Origin: Comamonadaceae bacterium
GTDB lineage: Bacteria > Pseudomonadota > Gammaproteobacteria > Burkholderiales > Burkholderiaceae_C
Direction of reading: 5' to 3'
Assembly: GCA_947455585.1 (NCBI GenBank)
Contig: CANGOY010000019.1
Coordinates: 1-14,707 of the forward strand
Length of the DNA: 14,707 bases
In this document: positions 1-6,933 of the stretch, piece by piece
How the letters are laid out: each line of letters begins with the position of its first letter
Position numbering within the stretch: the first letter of the stretch is position 1
Translations under genes and position numbers: made by a program
The notes under the pieces: generated by a model
Told to the model about the DNA's origin: nothing
The model's input: only the letters and a program-made list of their open reading frames with translations
Database searches by the model: none

Positions 1-43
1 CAGGCGTTGGCGCCTCTTCTGTTGGTTTTTGTTCGTCAGCCAT
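1..43 (-). CDS. Start of an unidentified gene, cut by the window edge
   Basis: Only the first 14 codons are inside the window. They read MADEQKPTEEAPTP and run off the left edge without a stop. The start is one base after the TGA of the preceding 131-residue gene, and an AAAGG six bases before the ATG is a fair ribosome-binding site. The tight spacing suggests it is the next member of the fliOPQR-flhB transcription unit. The charged, Pro/Glu/Ala-rich opening could belong to a soluble or N-terminally disordered protein. Too little is visible to name a family, and a chance start codon is also possible. Confidence 0.5.
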   Translation of the reverse strand, partial: MADEQKPTEEAPTP

Positions 44-44
44 G

Positions 45-440
45 TCAAACCTTTGTCTTATTTCGTTCCTCAAGCCGATCCAATCGGGTATTGAGTGTTT
101 GTATATCGCCTGTCAGTTTGCCCATGCGGGCATGCAGTGCTTCAGTCCATGTATCGGCTTCAACCGGCGCGTCTTGAATGGGGGGGGCAACCGCGGGTTC
201 TGCCTCAGGGGTGGGCTCAACTGCTTCGACCAGGGGCTCATCCACCACCAACTCGGTCAGTGTGGGGACTTGCGCCAGGGCTTCAGCTGTCAGGCCTTGC
301 GCATCAGGCGACAAATCAGGCACTGAGATTTTGGGCAGCGACTCTGGCTGATAGCCGTGCTCAAACGGCGCCGGCTCGGTATGAATACCTTCCGATGCGT
401 GCGCGTCGTCATGGTTGGATGGGTCGTGTTCTTGGCTCAT
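45..440 (-). CDS. Small acidic protein with C-terminal coiled coil, unknown function
   Basis: This is a 131-residue protein of no family I recognise. Residues 1-95 are rich in Glu, Pro, Ala and Asp and look disordered. Residues 98-131 form a probable short coiled coil, with Leu/Ile/Met at heptad-like spacing (MGKLTGDIQTLNTRLDRLEE) and a basic end. There is no signal peptide or membrane segment, so it is probably cytoplasmic. The gene starts 23 bases after the SPOR-protein gene and has an AGGA about nine bases before the ATG. It is the seventh gene of the unit that begins with fliO. That position suggests a role linked to flagella or to the SPOR protein, but this is inferred from context only. 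The disordered-plus-coiled-coil build would suit an adaptor. Confidence 0.75.
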   Translation of the reverse strand: MSQEHDPSNHDDAHASEGIHTEPAPFEHGYQPESLPKISVPDLSPDAQGLTAEALAQVPTLTELVVDEPLVEAVEPTPEAEPAVAPPIQDAPVEADTWTEALHARMGKLTGDIQTLNTRLDRLEERNKTKV

Positions 441-463
441 AGGGCGCGTTCCTAGCGTAGACG

Positions 464-1969
464 TCAGGACTTCGTAAATTGGGTTTTCATTGACTTGGTG
501 CTACGCAACCAGCCTTTGGCCAGCAATGGGCTGGTTTGCATGAAGGTATCGGCCTGCGCTTTGCTCTCAAAGGGCCCAGCGACCAAAATAAAGTAGCGCT
601 TGCCCGTGTCTTTGTGTCGCGCACGCATGATGCGCGCTTTGGCATAGGCCGAGTTGCTGCGTTGGAAGCTACGCATTTCGTCTTGCGTGTCCATCGCGGC
701 GAGTTGCACCACATAGCCATTGGCTGGCAGTTGGTTCACCCAAGCCTCGTCAGAGTTGGCTTCGGGCTTGTCGTCAGCAGCTTCGACTTTGCGTTCTTTG
801 TCGGTCTTTTTCTTGGTGGGGGCCTCGGCAGAAGCCACCGCGACGACCTCAGAGGCGACCGCGACTGCAGGCACAGCCATAGAAGCAGCCGCACTGGCAG
901 CTGAAGCCACGGCATCGGCTTGGCTAGCCACACGCGCCGCTTCTTGGGCAACAGAGGCAGCCAATGCATCGGCACTCGCGGCAGACGCTGCAGCGGCGGC
1001 ACTGGCCGCTTCGGCTGGGGCGGGTACCGCTGGGGTACCACGCAGCAAATATTTCTTCAACGATTCGGCCTCTTGCATCACCAAATCTTGGTACATCAGA
1101 CCAAACGCGACCATCGACATGAGCAAAATCATCAGCACCCAGCCCGCGTACGACTTGCGCTCAGGGCGTGTGAACACTGTGGTGTCTGCAACAGTCGCTG
1201 GCGTTGGAGCGGGCGGCGGTGCCAGTGGCGCAGAGGGCGTAGGTGGGGGCGTCACGGGCATGGGAGCGGGCGTGGGTGTGGACACAAACGCGAGCAACGG
1301 TTCTGCATCCAACTTGGGCTCTTGCTTTTTGCCAAAGCCTGGCACACGCCAAGCTGTTTTGGTGGGGATGTTCAGCAACTTCGACACAGACGGGACTTCA
1401 TCGCTGAGCGTCGGGGGTTCTGGCAAGAACGCAGGCTCAATCAATACGGGTTCAGGCTCGTTGGCCACCCAATCGGTCAATTTATTTTTAGGCTCGCCTG
1501 CCTCAGTTTCCACTTGCCACTGCAGCAAGTTTTTACCGAACGCATCAACCTTGGTTTTGTAATTGCCCGCGCTGTTGATGAGCAAGATGATGCTGATGTT
1601 GCCGGCTGGAAAACCATTGACCAAACGGGCCAACAGTTGCAGCTCAAAGTCTTGCATCAAGATCGAGTCGCGAAACACCAGGTAGCGACGGGGCGCGTGT
1701 TTTTTGTCTTTTTCCAACGCTTGGTCCAGCGTGACTTCAGACAAGATTTCATTGAACTTTTGAACCAAGCGCTCAGAGTTGGTCGAGCTGCACCACTCGA
1801 TGTGGCTTTCGCCTTTGGCGCGCAAACGTTCTTCAAATAGATTGCCGTAGTAGTCGAGCACCTGGTCGTGGTCGCTCAACACGGCGAGATTGATACTGCC
1901 TTCGGTCAATGACTTCAGGAGTATTTCAAATCGCAACCGGTCACCGGGGCTTTGGTAAATGTCTGTCAT
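464..1969 (-). CDS. SPOR-domain inner-membrane protein with AAA-like N-terminal domain
   Basis: A protein of about 501 residues with four parts. (1) Residues 1-155 alternate beta and alpha in the manner of a AAA+/GspA-type ATPase: a strand LAVLSD where a P-loop would be, a second strand RRYLVFRDS, and a third ISIILLIN. No GKT/GKS and no Walker B acidic pair are seen. (2) Residues 170-265 are a Pro-rich linker. (3) Residues 275-296 form one membrane helix (WVLMILLMSMVAFGLMY). (4) A periplasmic Ala-rich stretch (about 315-385) leads to a C-terminal SPOR domain (about 415-495, GYVVQLAAM and YFILVAGPF). SPOR domains bind denuded peptidoglycan. The layout resembles Vibrio DamX, where the N-terminal ATPase precedes the membrane helix. 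The ATG at 1969 is preferred over a TTG three codons upstream because it leaves more room for a Shine-Dalgarno. It lies 19 bases after flhB. A wall-anchoring or septal role near the flagellum is an inference. Confidence 0.85.
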   Translation of the reverse strand: MTDIYQSPGDRLRFEILLKSLTEGSINLAVLSDHDQVLDYYGNLFEERLRAKGESHIEWCSSTNSERLVQKFNEILSEVTLDQALEKDKKHAPRRYLVFRDSILMQDFELQLLARLVNGFPAGNISIILLINSAGNYKTKVDAFGKNLLQWQVETEAGEPKNKLTDWVANEPEPVLIEPAFLPEPPTLSDEVPSVSKLLNIPTKTAWRVPGFGKKQEPKLDAEPLLAFVSTPTPAPMPVTPPPTPSAPLAPPPAPTPATVADTTVFTRPERKSYAGWVLMILLMSMVAFGLMYQDLVMQEAESLKKYLLRGTPAVPAPAEAASAAAAASAASADALAASVAQEAARVASQADAVASAASAAASMAVPAVAVASEVVAVASAEAPTKKKTDKERKVEAADDKPEANSDEAWVNQLPANGYVVQLAAMDTQDEMRSFQRSNSAYAKARIMRARHKDTGKRYFILVAGPFESKAQADTFMQTSPLLAKGWLRSTKSMKTQFTKS

Positions 1970-1988
1970 GCGGCTCAAACTTCAGGTC

Positions 1989-3137
1989 TTAAGAGTTCAT
2001 CAAAGCGCCATTCGAGTCGAATTTCATTTCGTCTGGAATCGAGGGCGATGGTTTGACCACTTCCTGGCCACGACCATAAGACTGGTTCAGGCTGAACACA
2101 TAGGCAATGACCTGCGCAACAGCGTGGTACAGCGCCTCTGGAATCGGATGATCCAGCTTGGTCGTGAAGTATAAGGCGCGAGCCAGCAAAGGCGCCTCAA
2201 AAATATAAACGTTGTGTTCTTTGGCTTCCTCACGAATACGGGCTGCCAAGCCATCTTCGCCCTTAGCCACCAAGAGCGGCGCACCGTCACCCATGGGGTC
2301 ATATGTCAAGGCCACCGCAAAGTGGGTGGGGTTGGTGATGACCACGTCAGCGTCTTTTACTTTGCTCATCATCTTGTTGTTCAAAATCTCGTGCTGACGG
2401 CGGCGAATTTGACCTTTGACTTCGGGGTTACCTTCCGAGTTTTTCATTTCGTCGCGCACCTCTTGCTTAGTCATCTTCAGCTTCTTGTTGAGCTGATGGC
2501 GCTGCAAAGGCACATCCACCAAGGCCACCAACACAAGCCCTAAGCTGAGCCAAAAACATGAATCCACAATGATGGTGCCCGCTACAGTGATAGCGGGGTT
2601 CAAATCCATTTGTGAAATATGAGTCAGGTCTTGCAAGTTGTTCATCACCGAGACCAACAAGATGGCGCCGACCAAAAAGAACTTCAGTAAGGATTTACCC
2701 AAGTTAATGAACGCCTCTGGGCCAAACATGCGTGCCAAACCCGTCATTGGGTTGAGCTTGCTGAACTTGGGCATGATCATGCTCGGCGAAAAGATAAATC
2801 CACCGGCCAGCGTGGTCGACAAAATCGCAATCACATACAAAATAGACAGCAAGGGCAACACGATGAGAAAACCATCCACCACCGAGCTGCCAAAAATAGC
2901 TGGCAACAGCTCCGCTTTGTCGGTAATTCGACGGTCAAACTGCAGCTGATGCTTGAACAAGTTGCTCATGCTGCTGAAGATGTGCTGTCCCATCATGGTA
3001 AAAAACAGCGTAGCAATGATCATCATGGCCGCAGGTGCCAGTTCTTGCGAGCGCGCGATTTGCCCGTCTTCACGGGCTTTCTTTAACCGCTGCGCCGTCG
3101 GTTCTTCGGTTTTGTCTTGGCCGCTTTCTTCCGACAT
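1989..3137 (-). CDS. flhB: FlhB, flagellar export gate and substrate-specificity switch
   Basis: FlhB is the export-gate protein whose cytoplasmic domain cleaves itself to switch export from rod/hook to filament subunits. The 382-residue length is typical. The N-terminal signature (QDKTEEPTAQRLKKAREDGQ) is present, followed by hydrophobic segments near residues 35-50, 85-112, 147-165 and 185-207. The autocleavage motif NPTH sits at residues 269-272, with cleavage expected between Asn and Pro. Downstream FlhB_C features are intact (VAKGEDGLAARIREEA, PLLARALY). The start lies one base after the fliR stop and has a good GGAGG ribosome-binding site overlapping the end of fliR. flhA does not follow directly; the SPOR-protein gene does. 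Confidence 0.97.
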   Translation of the reverse strand: MSEESGQDKTEEPTAQRLKKAREDGQIARSQELAPAAMMIIATLFFTMMGQHIFSSMSNLFKHQLQFDRRITDKAELLPAIFGSSVVDGFLIVLPLLSILYVIAILSTTLAGGFIFSPSMIMPKFSKLNPMTGLARMFGPEAFINLGKSLLKFFLVGAILLVSVMNNLQDLTHISQMDLNPAITVAGTIIVDSCFWLSLGLVLVALVDVPLQRHQLNKKLKMTKQEVRDEMKNSEGNPEVKGQIRRRQHEILNNKMMSKVKDADVVITNPTHFAVALTYDPMGDGAPLLVAKGEDGLAARIREEAKEHNVYIFEAPLLARALYFTTKLDHPIPEALYHAVAQVIAYVFSLNQSYGRGQEVVKPSPSIPDEMKFDSNGALMNS

Positions 3138-3138
3138 G

Positions 3139-3906
3139 TCAGCCTCCTAAATACGAACGCAGCATCATGAATGCCTGTGCCCATACCCAATCAATTCGGG
3201 CCACGTTGTTGCCCATGGCAAAAATCATGACGACGAAACCCGTCAAGATCAACGCGGGAAAGCCCACAGTGAAAATATTCAAACTAGGTGCAGCACGCGC
3301 CACAAAGCCTAGACCCACGTTGATGAACAGCAAAGTCATCATCACAGGCAATGCAATCAACAAAGCGCCCAAGAACATCATGGAGCTCCAGTTGATCATC
3401 TTGCCCAACATGTCTTGCGTGAAAAACACTTGGCCAATGGGGATGAGTTTGAACGACTCCATCACCAAGCCAAACACAATCAAATGCCCACCCGTGCCCA
3501 AGAAAATCAGCGTACCCATGATGTTGAACAACTGAGACAACACTGGCACGCTGCCCATATTGGGGTCGACCATGTTGGCCATAGACAAGCCCATTGAACC
3601 CGACATGGCTTGACCCGCGACCACCAGAGCCGCAGAGGCCACTTGGAACACCAAGCCCATGGTCAAGCCAATCAAAATCTGGCGTGAAATTTCTAACAAA
3701 CCATCGGCTGTGACAGGATCAATCTTCGGGATGTCAATTTGCTGAGACACAAAGAAAGCCATCGCGAACGCCAAGCAAATGCGAATACGCATATTGACCG
3801 CACGGATAGAAAAAATAGACGTGAACGCCAAAAACGCAGACAAGCGCAGCATGGGCCAAATGACGACCAAAAACTTGTCTAGGATTTCAATGAGCGAGGC
3901 GTTCAT
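3139..3906 (-). CDS. fliR: FliR, flagellar export gate membrane protein
   Basis: FliR joins FliP and FliQ in the helical export gate at the centre of the MS-ring. The 255 residues are close to the family's usual 260 and hydrophobic throughout, with about six membrane segments. Family motifs are visible: GQAMSGSMGLSMANMVDP (residues 98-115), the GGH near residue 140, and RAAPSLNIF near 204-212 followed by GFP. The gene follows fliQ by 14 bases. No clear Shine-Dalgarno precedes its ATG, so translation probably depends on coupling to fliQ. Nothing appears truncated. Confidence 0.96.
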   Translation of the reverse strand: MNASLIEILDKFLVVIWPMLRLSAFLAFTSIFSIRAVNMRIRICLAFAMAFFVSQQIDIPKIDPVTADGLLEISRQILIGLTMGLVFQVASAALVVAGQAMSGSMGLSMANMVDPNMGSVPVLSQLFNIMGTLIFLGTGGHLIVFGLVMESFKLIPIGQVFFTQDMLGKMINWSSMMFLGALLIALPVMMTLLFINVGLGFVARAAPSLNIFTVGFPALILTGFVVMIFAMGNNVARIDWVWAQAFMMLRSYLGG

Positions 3907-3920
3907 GGCAAAGAGGCGAG

Positions 3921-4190
3921 TTACATGAACAAGCTAGGAATGCGGGTGAAGATGCCCTTGGTGTAATCCACCATGGTGTTGATCATCCAACCACCCGCGA
4001 GTGACATGGTCATGCCCACGGCCAAAATTTTGGGAATGAAACTCAAGGTTTGTTCGTTGATCGACGTAGCGGCTTGAAAAATACCCACAACCAAGCCCAC
4101 TATCAAACCCACACCCAACAAGGGGCCAGAGATGATCATCGTCATCCACAGGGCTTGGCGGGCTAAGTCAACAACTGCTGCGCTATCCAT
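3921..4190 (-). CDS. fliQ: FliQ, flagellar export gate membrane protein
   Basis: FliQ is the small two-helix subunit that packs around FliP/FliR in the export gate. Starting at 4190 gives 89 residues, the standard FliQ length. Two hydrophobic helices (about residues 16-38 and 51-74) flank the conserved stretch GIFQAATSINEQTLSF. The reading frame is open for 19 more codons upstream (to 4247), but those would lie inside fliP. An AAGGAG seven bases before the 4190 ATG decides the start. That ribosome-binding site overlaps the fliP stop codon. Confidence 0.96.
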   Translation of the reverse strand: MDSAAVVDLARQALWMTMIISGPLLGVGLIVGLVVGIFQAATSINEQTLSFIPKILAVGMTMSLAGGWMINTMVDYTKGIFTRIPSLFM

Positions 4191-4197
4191 GATGTCA

Positions 4198-4203
4198 CTC
4201 CTT
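4198..4203 (-). promoter_or_regulatory. Ribosome-binding site that fixes the fliQ start
   Basis: The minus strand reads AAGGAG here, seven bases before the ATG at 4190, and it shares two bases with the fliP TAA stop (4202-4204). It supports the 89-residue FliQ over the longer in-frame version and suggests that fliP and fliQ translation are coupled. Confidence 0.85.
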
Positions 4204-4969
4204 AGAAAACAAAGCTGTTGGCGAGCGAGGCCATCAACAGCGTCCAACCGTCAATCAGCACGAACAGCATGAGCTTGATCGGCATCGAAATAATCATGGG
4301 CGACAACATCATCATGCCCATGGACATCAACACGCTGGCCACGATCAAGTCGATCACCACAAACGGGATGTAAATCAAAAAACCAATCGTGAACGCGCTC
4401 TTGATTTCAGAGGTAATGAACGCTGGCATGAGTGTGGTGAAAGGCACTTGCGTGGCATCCGTCAACTCTCGGCGGTTGGAGATTTGCATGAACATGGCAA
4501 TGTCGTCTTCACGGGTTTGCTTAGTCATGAAATCGCGCACAGGCACTTCAGCTTTGATTAAGGCTTTGTCAAAGTCGAGGTTGCCGTTCATGTAAGGGCC
4601 AAGTGCATCGTTGTAAACCGTCTCAAACACGGGCGACATGATGAAGAAGGTCAAGAACAAGGCCAAGCCCACCAACACGGTGTTGGGTGGGGTTTGTGCT
4701 GTGCCAATGGCTTGACGCAATATGGACAACACAATGATGATGCGCACAAACGAGGTCATCATCATTAACATGGATGGCAACAGCGTGAGCGTAGTCATCA
4801 AGCCCAGCAACTGCAGGCTCATGCTGTACTGCTGGCCGCCTTTGCCGCCACTGACGTTGACCAATGGAATACCTTGGGCGTGGGCCATCATGGGCAACGA
4901 AGCCAACGCCACCAAGAGCATGACCAAGATGACGTAAAGAATCTTTTTAGTAATCGGCTTACGCAGCAT
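4202..4969 (-). CDS. fliP: FliP, flagellar export gate membrane protein
   Basis: FliP forms the pentameric core of the export gate. The 255-residue protein has a cleavable-type signal peptide (about residues 1-31, ending MMAHA before QG), as usual for FliP. The family core is clear: SFVRIIIVLSILRQAIGT (residues 73-90), PPNTVLVGLALFLTFF (94-109), the periplasmic loop with RDFMTKQTREDD, FITSEIKSAF (184-193) and the Met-rich MMMLSP segment near 219-224. It overlaps the end of fliO by 11 bases. A strong AGGAGGT six bases before the ATG supports the start. Confidence 0.97.
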   Translation of the reverse strand: MLRKPITKKILYVILVMLLVALASLPMMAHAQGIPLVNVSGGKGGQQYSMSLQLLGLMTTLTLLPSMLMMMTSFVRIIIVLSILRQAIGTAQTPPNTVLVGLALFLTFFIMSPVFETVYNDALGPYMNGNLDFDKALIKAEVPVRDFMTKQTREDDIAMFMQISNRRELTDATQVPFTTLMPAFITSEIKSAFTIGFLIYIPFVVIDLIVASVLMSMGMMMLSPMIISMPIKLMLFVLIDGWTLLMASLANSFVF

Positions 4970-5231
4970 GGCGCACCTCCTGCGTCCAAGCGTGCAGTGT
5001 TTTGACCTCAGCGGGACTGACGCTGGCCAACACCATTTGGTTGTCCACTTGAATCAACACCATCTTGTGCTTCAGGCTCAAAGGCAAAGCCTCGAGCACT
5101 TGAATTCTTTTTTCTTCAGCCCCGTTGGCTGCAAAACCGCGATTACGTTTGACCCACCACAAAGCGCCGCACAGCAGCAGCAACACACTGAAGGTGCTGG
5201 CGAAGAACTGACCCCAATCGAAACTTTGCAT
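4959..5231 (-). CDS. fliO: FliO, assembly factor for the FliP ring
   Basis: FliO helps FliP assemble into the export gate. The protein is 90 residues, at the short end of a family often 95-140 long. One membrane helix (about residues 10-28, with an LLLLCGALWWV core) is followed by a basic stop-transfer (KRNRG). The FliO-type cytoplasmic domain follows, with RIQVLEALPLSLKHKMVLIQ and the later MVLASVSPAEVKTL. It is the first gene of its unit, about 50 bases after the predicted start of a sigma-54 promoter. A CAGGGA about nine bases before the ATG serves as ribosome-binding site. FliO is poorly conserved, so the call also rests on its position before fliP. Confidence 0.9.
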   Translation of the reverse strand: MQSFDWGQFFASTFSVLLLLCGALWWVKRNRGFAANGAEEKRIQVLEALPLSLKHKMVLIQVDNQMVLASVSPAEVKTLHAWTQEVRHAA

Positions 5232-5293
5232 GATGTTTTCCCTGTACGCGATGACGGTTTTTTGACACTAGACGTGCCAGTATGAAGAGGTAT

Positions 5294-5310
5294 TGCAAAG
5301 CGCATGCCAA
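5294..5310 (-). promoter_or_regulatory. Sigma-54 promoter of the fliOPQR-flhB unit
   Basis: The minus strand reads TTGGCATGCGCTTTGCA. It fits the sigma-54 consensus TTGGCACG-N4-TTGCA at all but one position (T for C in the -24 box). The essential GG (5308-5307) and GC (5296-5295) are exactly 12 bases apart. Transcription should begin near 5283, giving a leader of about 50 bases before fliO at 5231. The site lies in the 104-base gap between divergent genes. Sigma-54 control of export-gate genes fits the FleQ/FleR (FlrA/FlrC) hierarchy, and a FleR/FlrC-like activator is encoded at the right end of the window. No activator-binding site could be defined by eye. Confidence 0.85.
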
Positions 5311-5335
5311 CTTCTGATCACGGTATAGTTATTTC

Positions 5336-5728
5336 ATGCATCACCTCAAAGCCCTCTTCCTTGCCAGTGTTTTACTCACCAGCAATTTGGTCCATGCCAA
5401 CCAATGGACTGCCGTGGGTTTGTTTGACATTGGTACGTTTTACGTGGATGTCGACAACATCACGGTCAATGGCGACCACCACAAAGCTTGGACAATGCTC
5501 GACTACCGCGACCCCAAAGTGCATGGCCCCACAGGCAAGCACTTCAAATCTACCCGCATGCAAATGGAGTTCGATTGCAAAGAGCAAGCCGTACGCACCC
5601 TGTCGCTGTCCTATCACACCGGTGTGCGTTTGAGTGGCGACACTTTGTCGACCGAAGGGGTGATTGGCCCTTTTGAGCCGGTGCCGCCCGATACGCCTAT
5701 CTTCAAAATCATGCGCTGGGTTTGCTAA
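5336..5728 (+). CDS. Secreted protein of the surface-adhesin E (Adhesin_E) type
   Basis: A 130-residue protein with a signal peptide (MHHLKALFLASVLLTSNLVHA, cut before NQW), so it is exported to the periplasm or surface. The mature part has the Adhesin_E look: an opening W-x-x-V-G, then FYVDVDNI, a WTMLDYRDPK strand, FDCKEQ followed by LSLSYHTG, a VPPDTP turn, and a terminal Cys. Cys81 and Cys130 probably form a disulfide. Many betaproteobacteria carry several such small proteins, and their function is mostly unknown. No Shine-Dalgarno is seen before the ATG, and a TATAGT six bases upstream could be a -10 box of a nearly leaderless message. It is divergent from fliO and not obviously flagellar. 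Confidence 0.8.
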   Translation: MHHLKALFLASVLLTSNLVHANQWTAVGLFDIGTFYVDVDNITVNGDHHKAWTMLDYRDPKVHGPTGKHFKSTRMQMEFDCKEQAVRTLSLSYHTGVRLSGDTLSTEGVIGPFEPVPPDTPIFKIMRWVC

Positions 5729-5733
5729 AGCCC

Positions 5734-6492
5734 ATGGCTTTGCTCAACACCATGGGCTTGATTCGTGACCTCATCCACGCAGGTGGCACGGGTGGCCTGA
5801 GCTGGCATGTGCACGCCCATTACGCACGCAAGCGTTGGCAACCCACACTGCAATTGATTGAACAGTTTTTAGTGCAAGTCAACCCGAAGTCAGACCACTT
5901 ACTGCTGATTGGCGGGAGTGCAGGTTGGATGATGCCGCCCAGTTGGCTGGCCCGCTTCAAACGCATCGATGCGTTTGACATTGATCCCCTCGCCCCTGCT
6001 CTGTTTGACTGGCGTCATGGCCGCTCACTCAAGGCGCAGGGAACCATGGTGCAACACCACCGCCAAGACGCGCTGGCCACTCTACCCGACATTTTGAAAG
6101 AACACCCAATAGCTTGCCTATGGTTTGACAACCTACTAGGGCAACACCGATTTCGTGTGCGCGATGAAGCGCGCGTAGAGCGCGAGTTGGGCCAACTCAA
6201 AACCACGCTTCAAGGTCGCCATTGGGGTAGCTTGCACGATGTGTGGTCAGGACCGACGGACGGACGTTTATTGCCTGCCGGCCTGAACGTGTGGAGCCAT
6301 CACGTCACCGCCAAGCAAGGGCTAGAGGCTACGTTTTCACAAAAACTATTAGCAAGCGTGGGGGCCAAAGATGCGTGGCATGACCATCTCACAGGTCAGG
6401 TTTTTGCACCAAGCACACCCACCACATGGCTACCTTGGGCGTTCAAGCCCGGCTACTGGCATTGGTTGCAAGCGGGCTGGATAAACACCTAA
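5734..6492 (+). CDS. SAM-dependent methyltransferase-like / spermidine-synthase-like protein
   Basis: A protein of about 252 residues with the first half of a class I SAM-binding fold. LLLIGGSAGW (residues 56-65) fits glycine-rich motif I, and IDAFDIDP (78-85) fits the strand with the acidic ribose-binding residue. The later RQDALATL and IACLWFDNLLGQ fit the third and fourth strands. The C-terminal part has an unusual number of Trp and His residues and no further motif I recognise, so the substrate is unknown. The ATG at 5734 follows the previous stop by five bases. A TTG at 5722 overlapping that stop and an ATG at 5752 are alternatives. Its TAA directly abuts the stop of fliJ on the other strand. 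It is probably cotranscribed with the Adhesin_E-like gene. Confidence 0.7.
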   Translation: MALLNTMGLIRDLIHAGGTGGLSWHVHAHYARKRWQPTLQLIEQFLVQVNPKSDHLLLIGGSAGWMMPPSWLARFKRIDAFDIDPLAPALFDWRHGRSLKAQGTMVQHHRQDALATLPDILKEHPIACLWFDNLLGQHRFRVRDEARVERELGQLKTTLQGRHWGSLHDVWSGPTDGRLLPAGLNVWSHHVTAKQGLEATFSQKLLASVGAKDAWHDHLTGQVFAPSTPTTWLPWAFKPGYWHWLQAGWINT

Positions 6493-6933
6493 TCAATGCT
6501 TGAGGTTAAAGAGGGTAATGCCCGCGGCATCCATCTCTTTTTGTTCCCGCTTGCGGTGAAAGTCGCGTACCGTTTTTAAATCCTGCTCAACCAAGGTGTC
6601 CATTTGGATGCGTTTTTGCTCAGCCGCCTTGAGAGCCAAGCGTTTGACTTCAACCTCGTGCTTTGCCTCGTTCAAGTCCATGTCCACACGGCCAATCAGC
6701 GATTGCAACTGCTGCATGAAACCCCGAAAATTCAAAGTCTCTGACATGCTGTGCGGCCGGCTTTCGACTTCCTTGCTACGCACCACATAGTCGGTGTAAA
6801 GCAACTCCATGCGCTCACGGCTTTGCTGCAAATGAGCCACACGCTCGCGCGCTTTGCGCAGTTCAGCCTGCGCCTCTTCACATTTTTCTTTGGCTTTCTT
6901 GGCCAACACGGGCCATGCGGCGCGTGGCTTCAT
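6493..6933 (-). CDS. fliJ: FliJ, export ATPase stalk and chaperone-escort protein
   Basis: FliJ is a two-helix coiled-coil protein that inserts into the FliI hexamer and links it to FlhA. The 146 residues match the usual FliJ length of about 147. Nearly the whole sequence is a charged helical hairpin: helix one (about residues 8-58, rich in Lys, Glu, Ala) and helix two (about 70-132). The C-terminal REQKEMDA is typical of FliJ. The start codon overlaps the fliI stop as ATGA, so the two are translationally coupled, and no separate Shine-Dalgarno is seen. It is the last minus-strand gene of its block. fliK, expected next, is absent. Confidence 0.92.
   Translation of the reverse strand: MKPRAAWPVLAKKAKEKCEEAQAELRKARERVAHLQQSRERMELLYTDYVVRSKEVESRPHSMSETLNFRGFMQQLQSLIGRVDMDLNEAKHEVEVKRLALKAAEQKRIQMDTLVEQDLKTVRDFHRKREQKEMDAAGITLFNLKH

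Noticed and set aside
720..1562. Plus-strand Ala/Thr/Gly-rich open frame opposite the SPOR-protein gene
   Set aside because: It mirrors the Ala-rich and Pro-rich low-complexity coding of the real gene and has no recognisable domain.
4191..4247. Longer FliQ start 19 codons upstream
   Set aside because: It would lie inside fliP, lacks a ribosome-binding site, and makes FliQ longer than its family; the AAGGAG before 4190 settles the start.
5274..5280. A second sigma-54 -24 box (TGGCACG on the minus strand) before fliO
   Set aside because: No GC occurs at the -12 position (GTGT is found there), so it probably does not work as a promoter by itself.
5324..5329. TATAGT as a sigma-70 -10 box for the Adhesin_E-like gene
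   Set aside because: No -35 match at 16-18 bases and only six bases to the ATG; kept as a remark in that gene's entry, not as a feature.
6518..6530. Short near-palindrome (ATGCC-CGC-GGCAT) at the end of fliJ as a terminator
   Set aside because: The stem is five base pairs, inside the coding region, and no U-run follows on the minus strand. A six-pair AGCCCG/CGGGCT match near 6450-6480 was rejected for its long loop and lack of a U-run.
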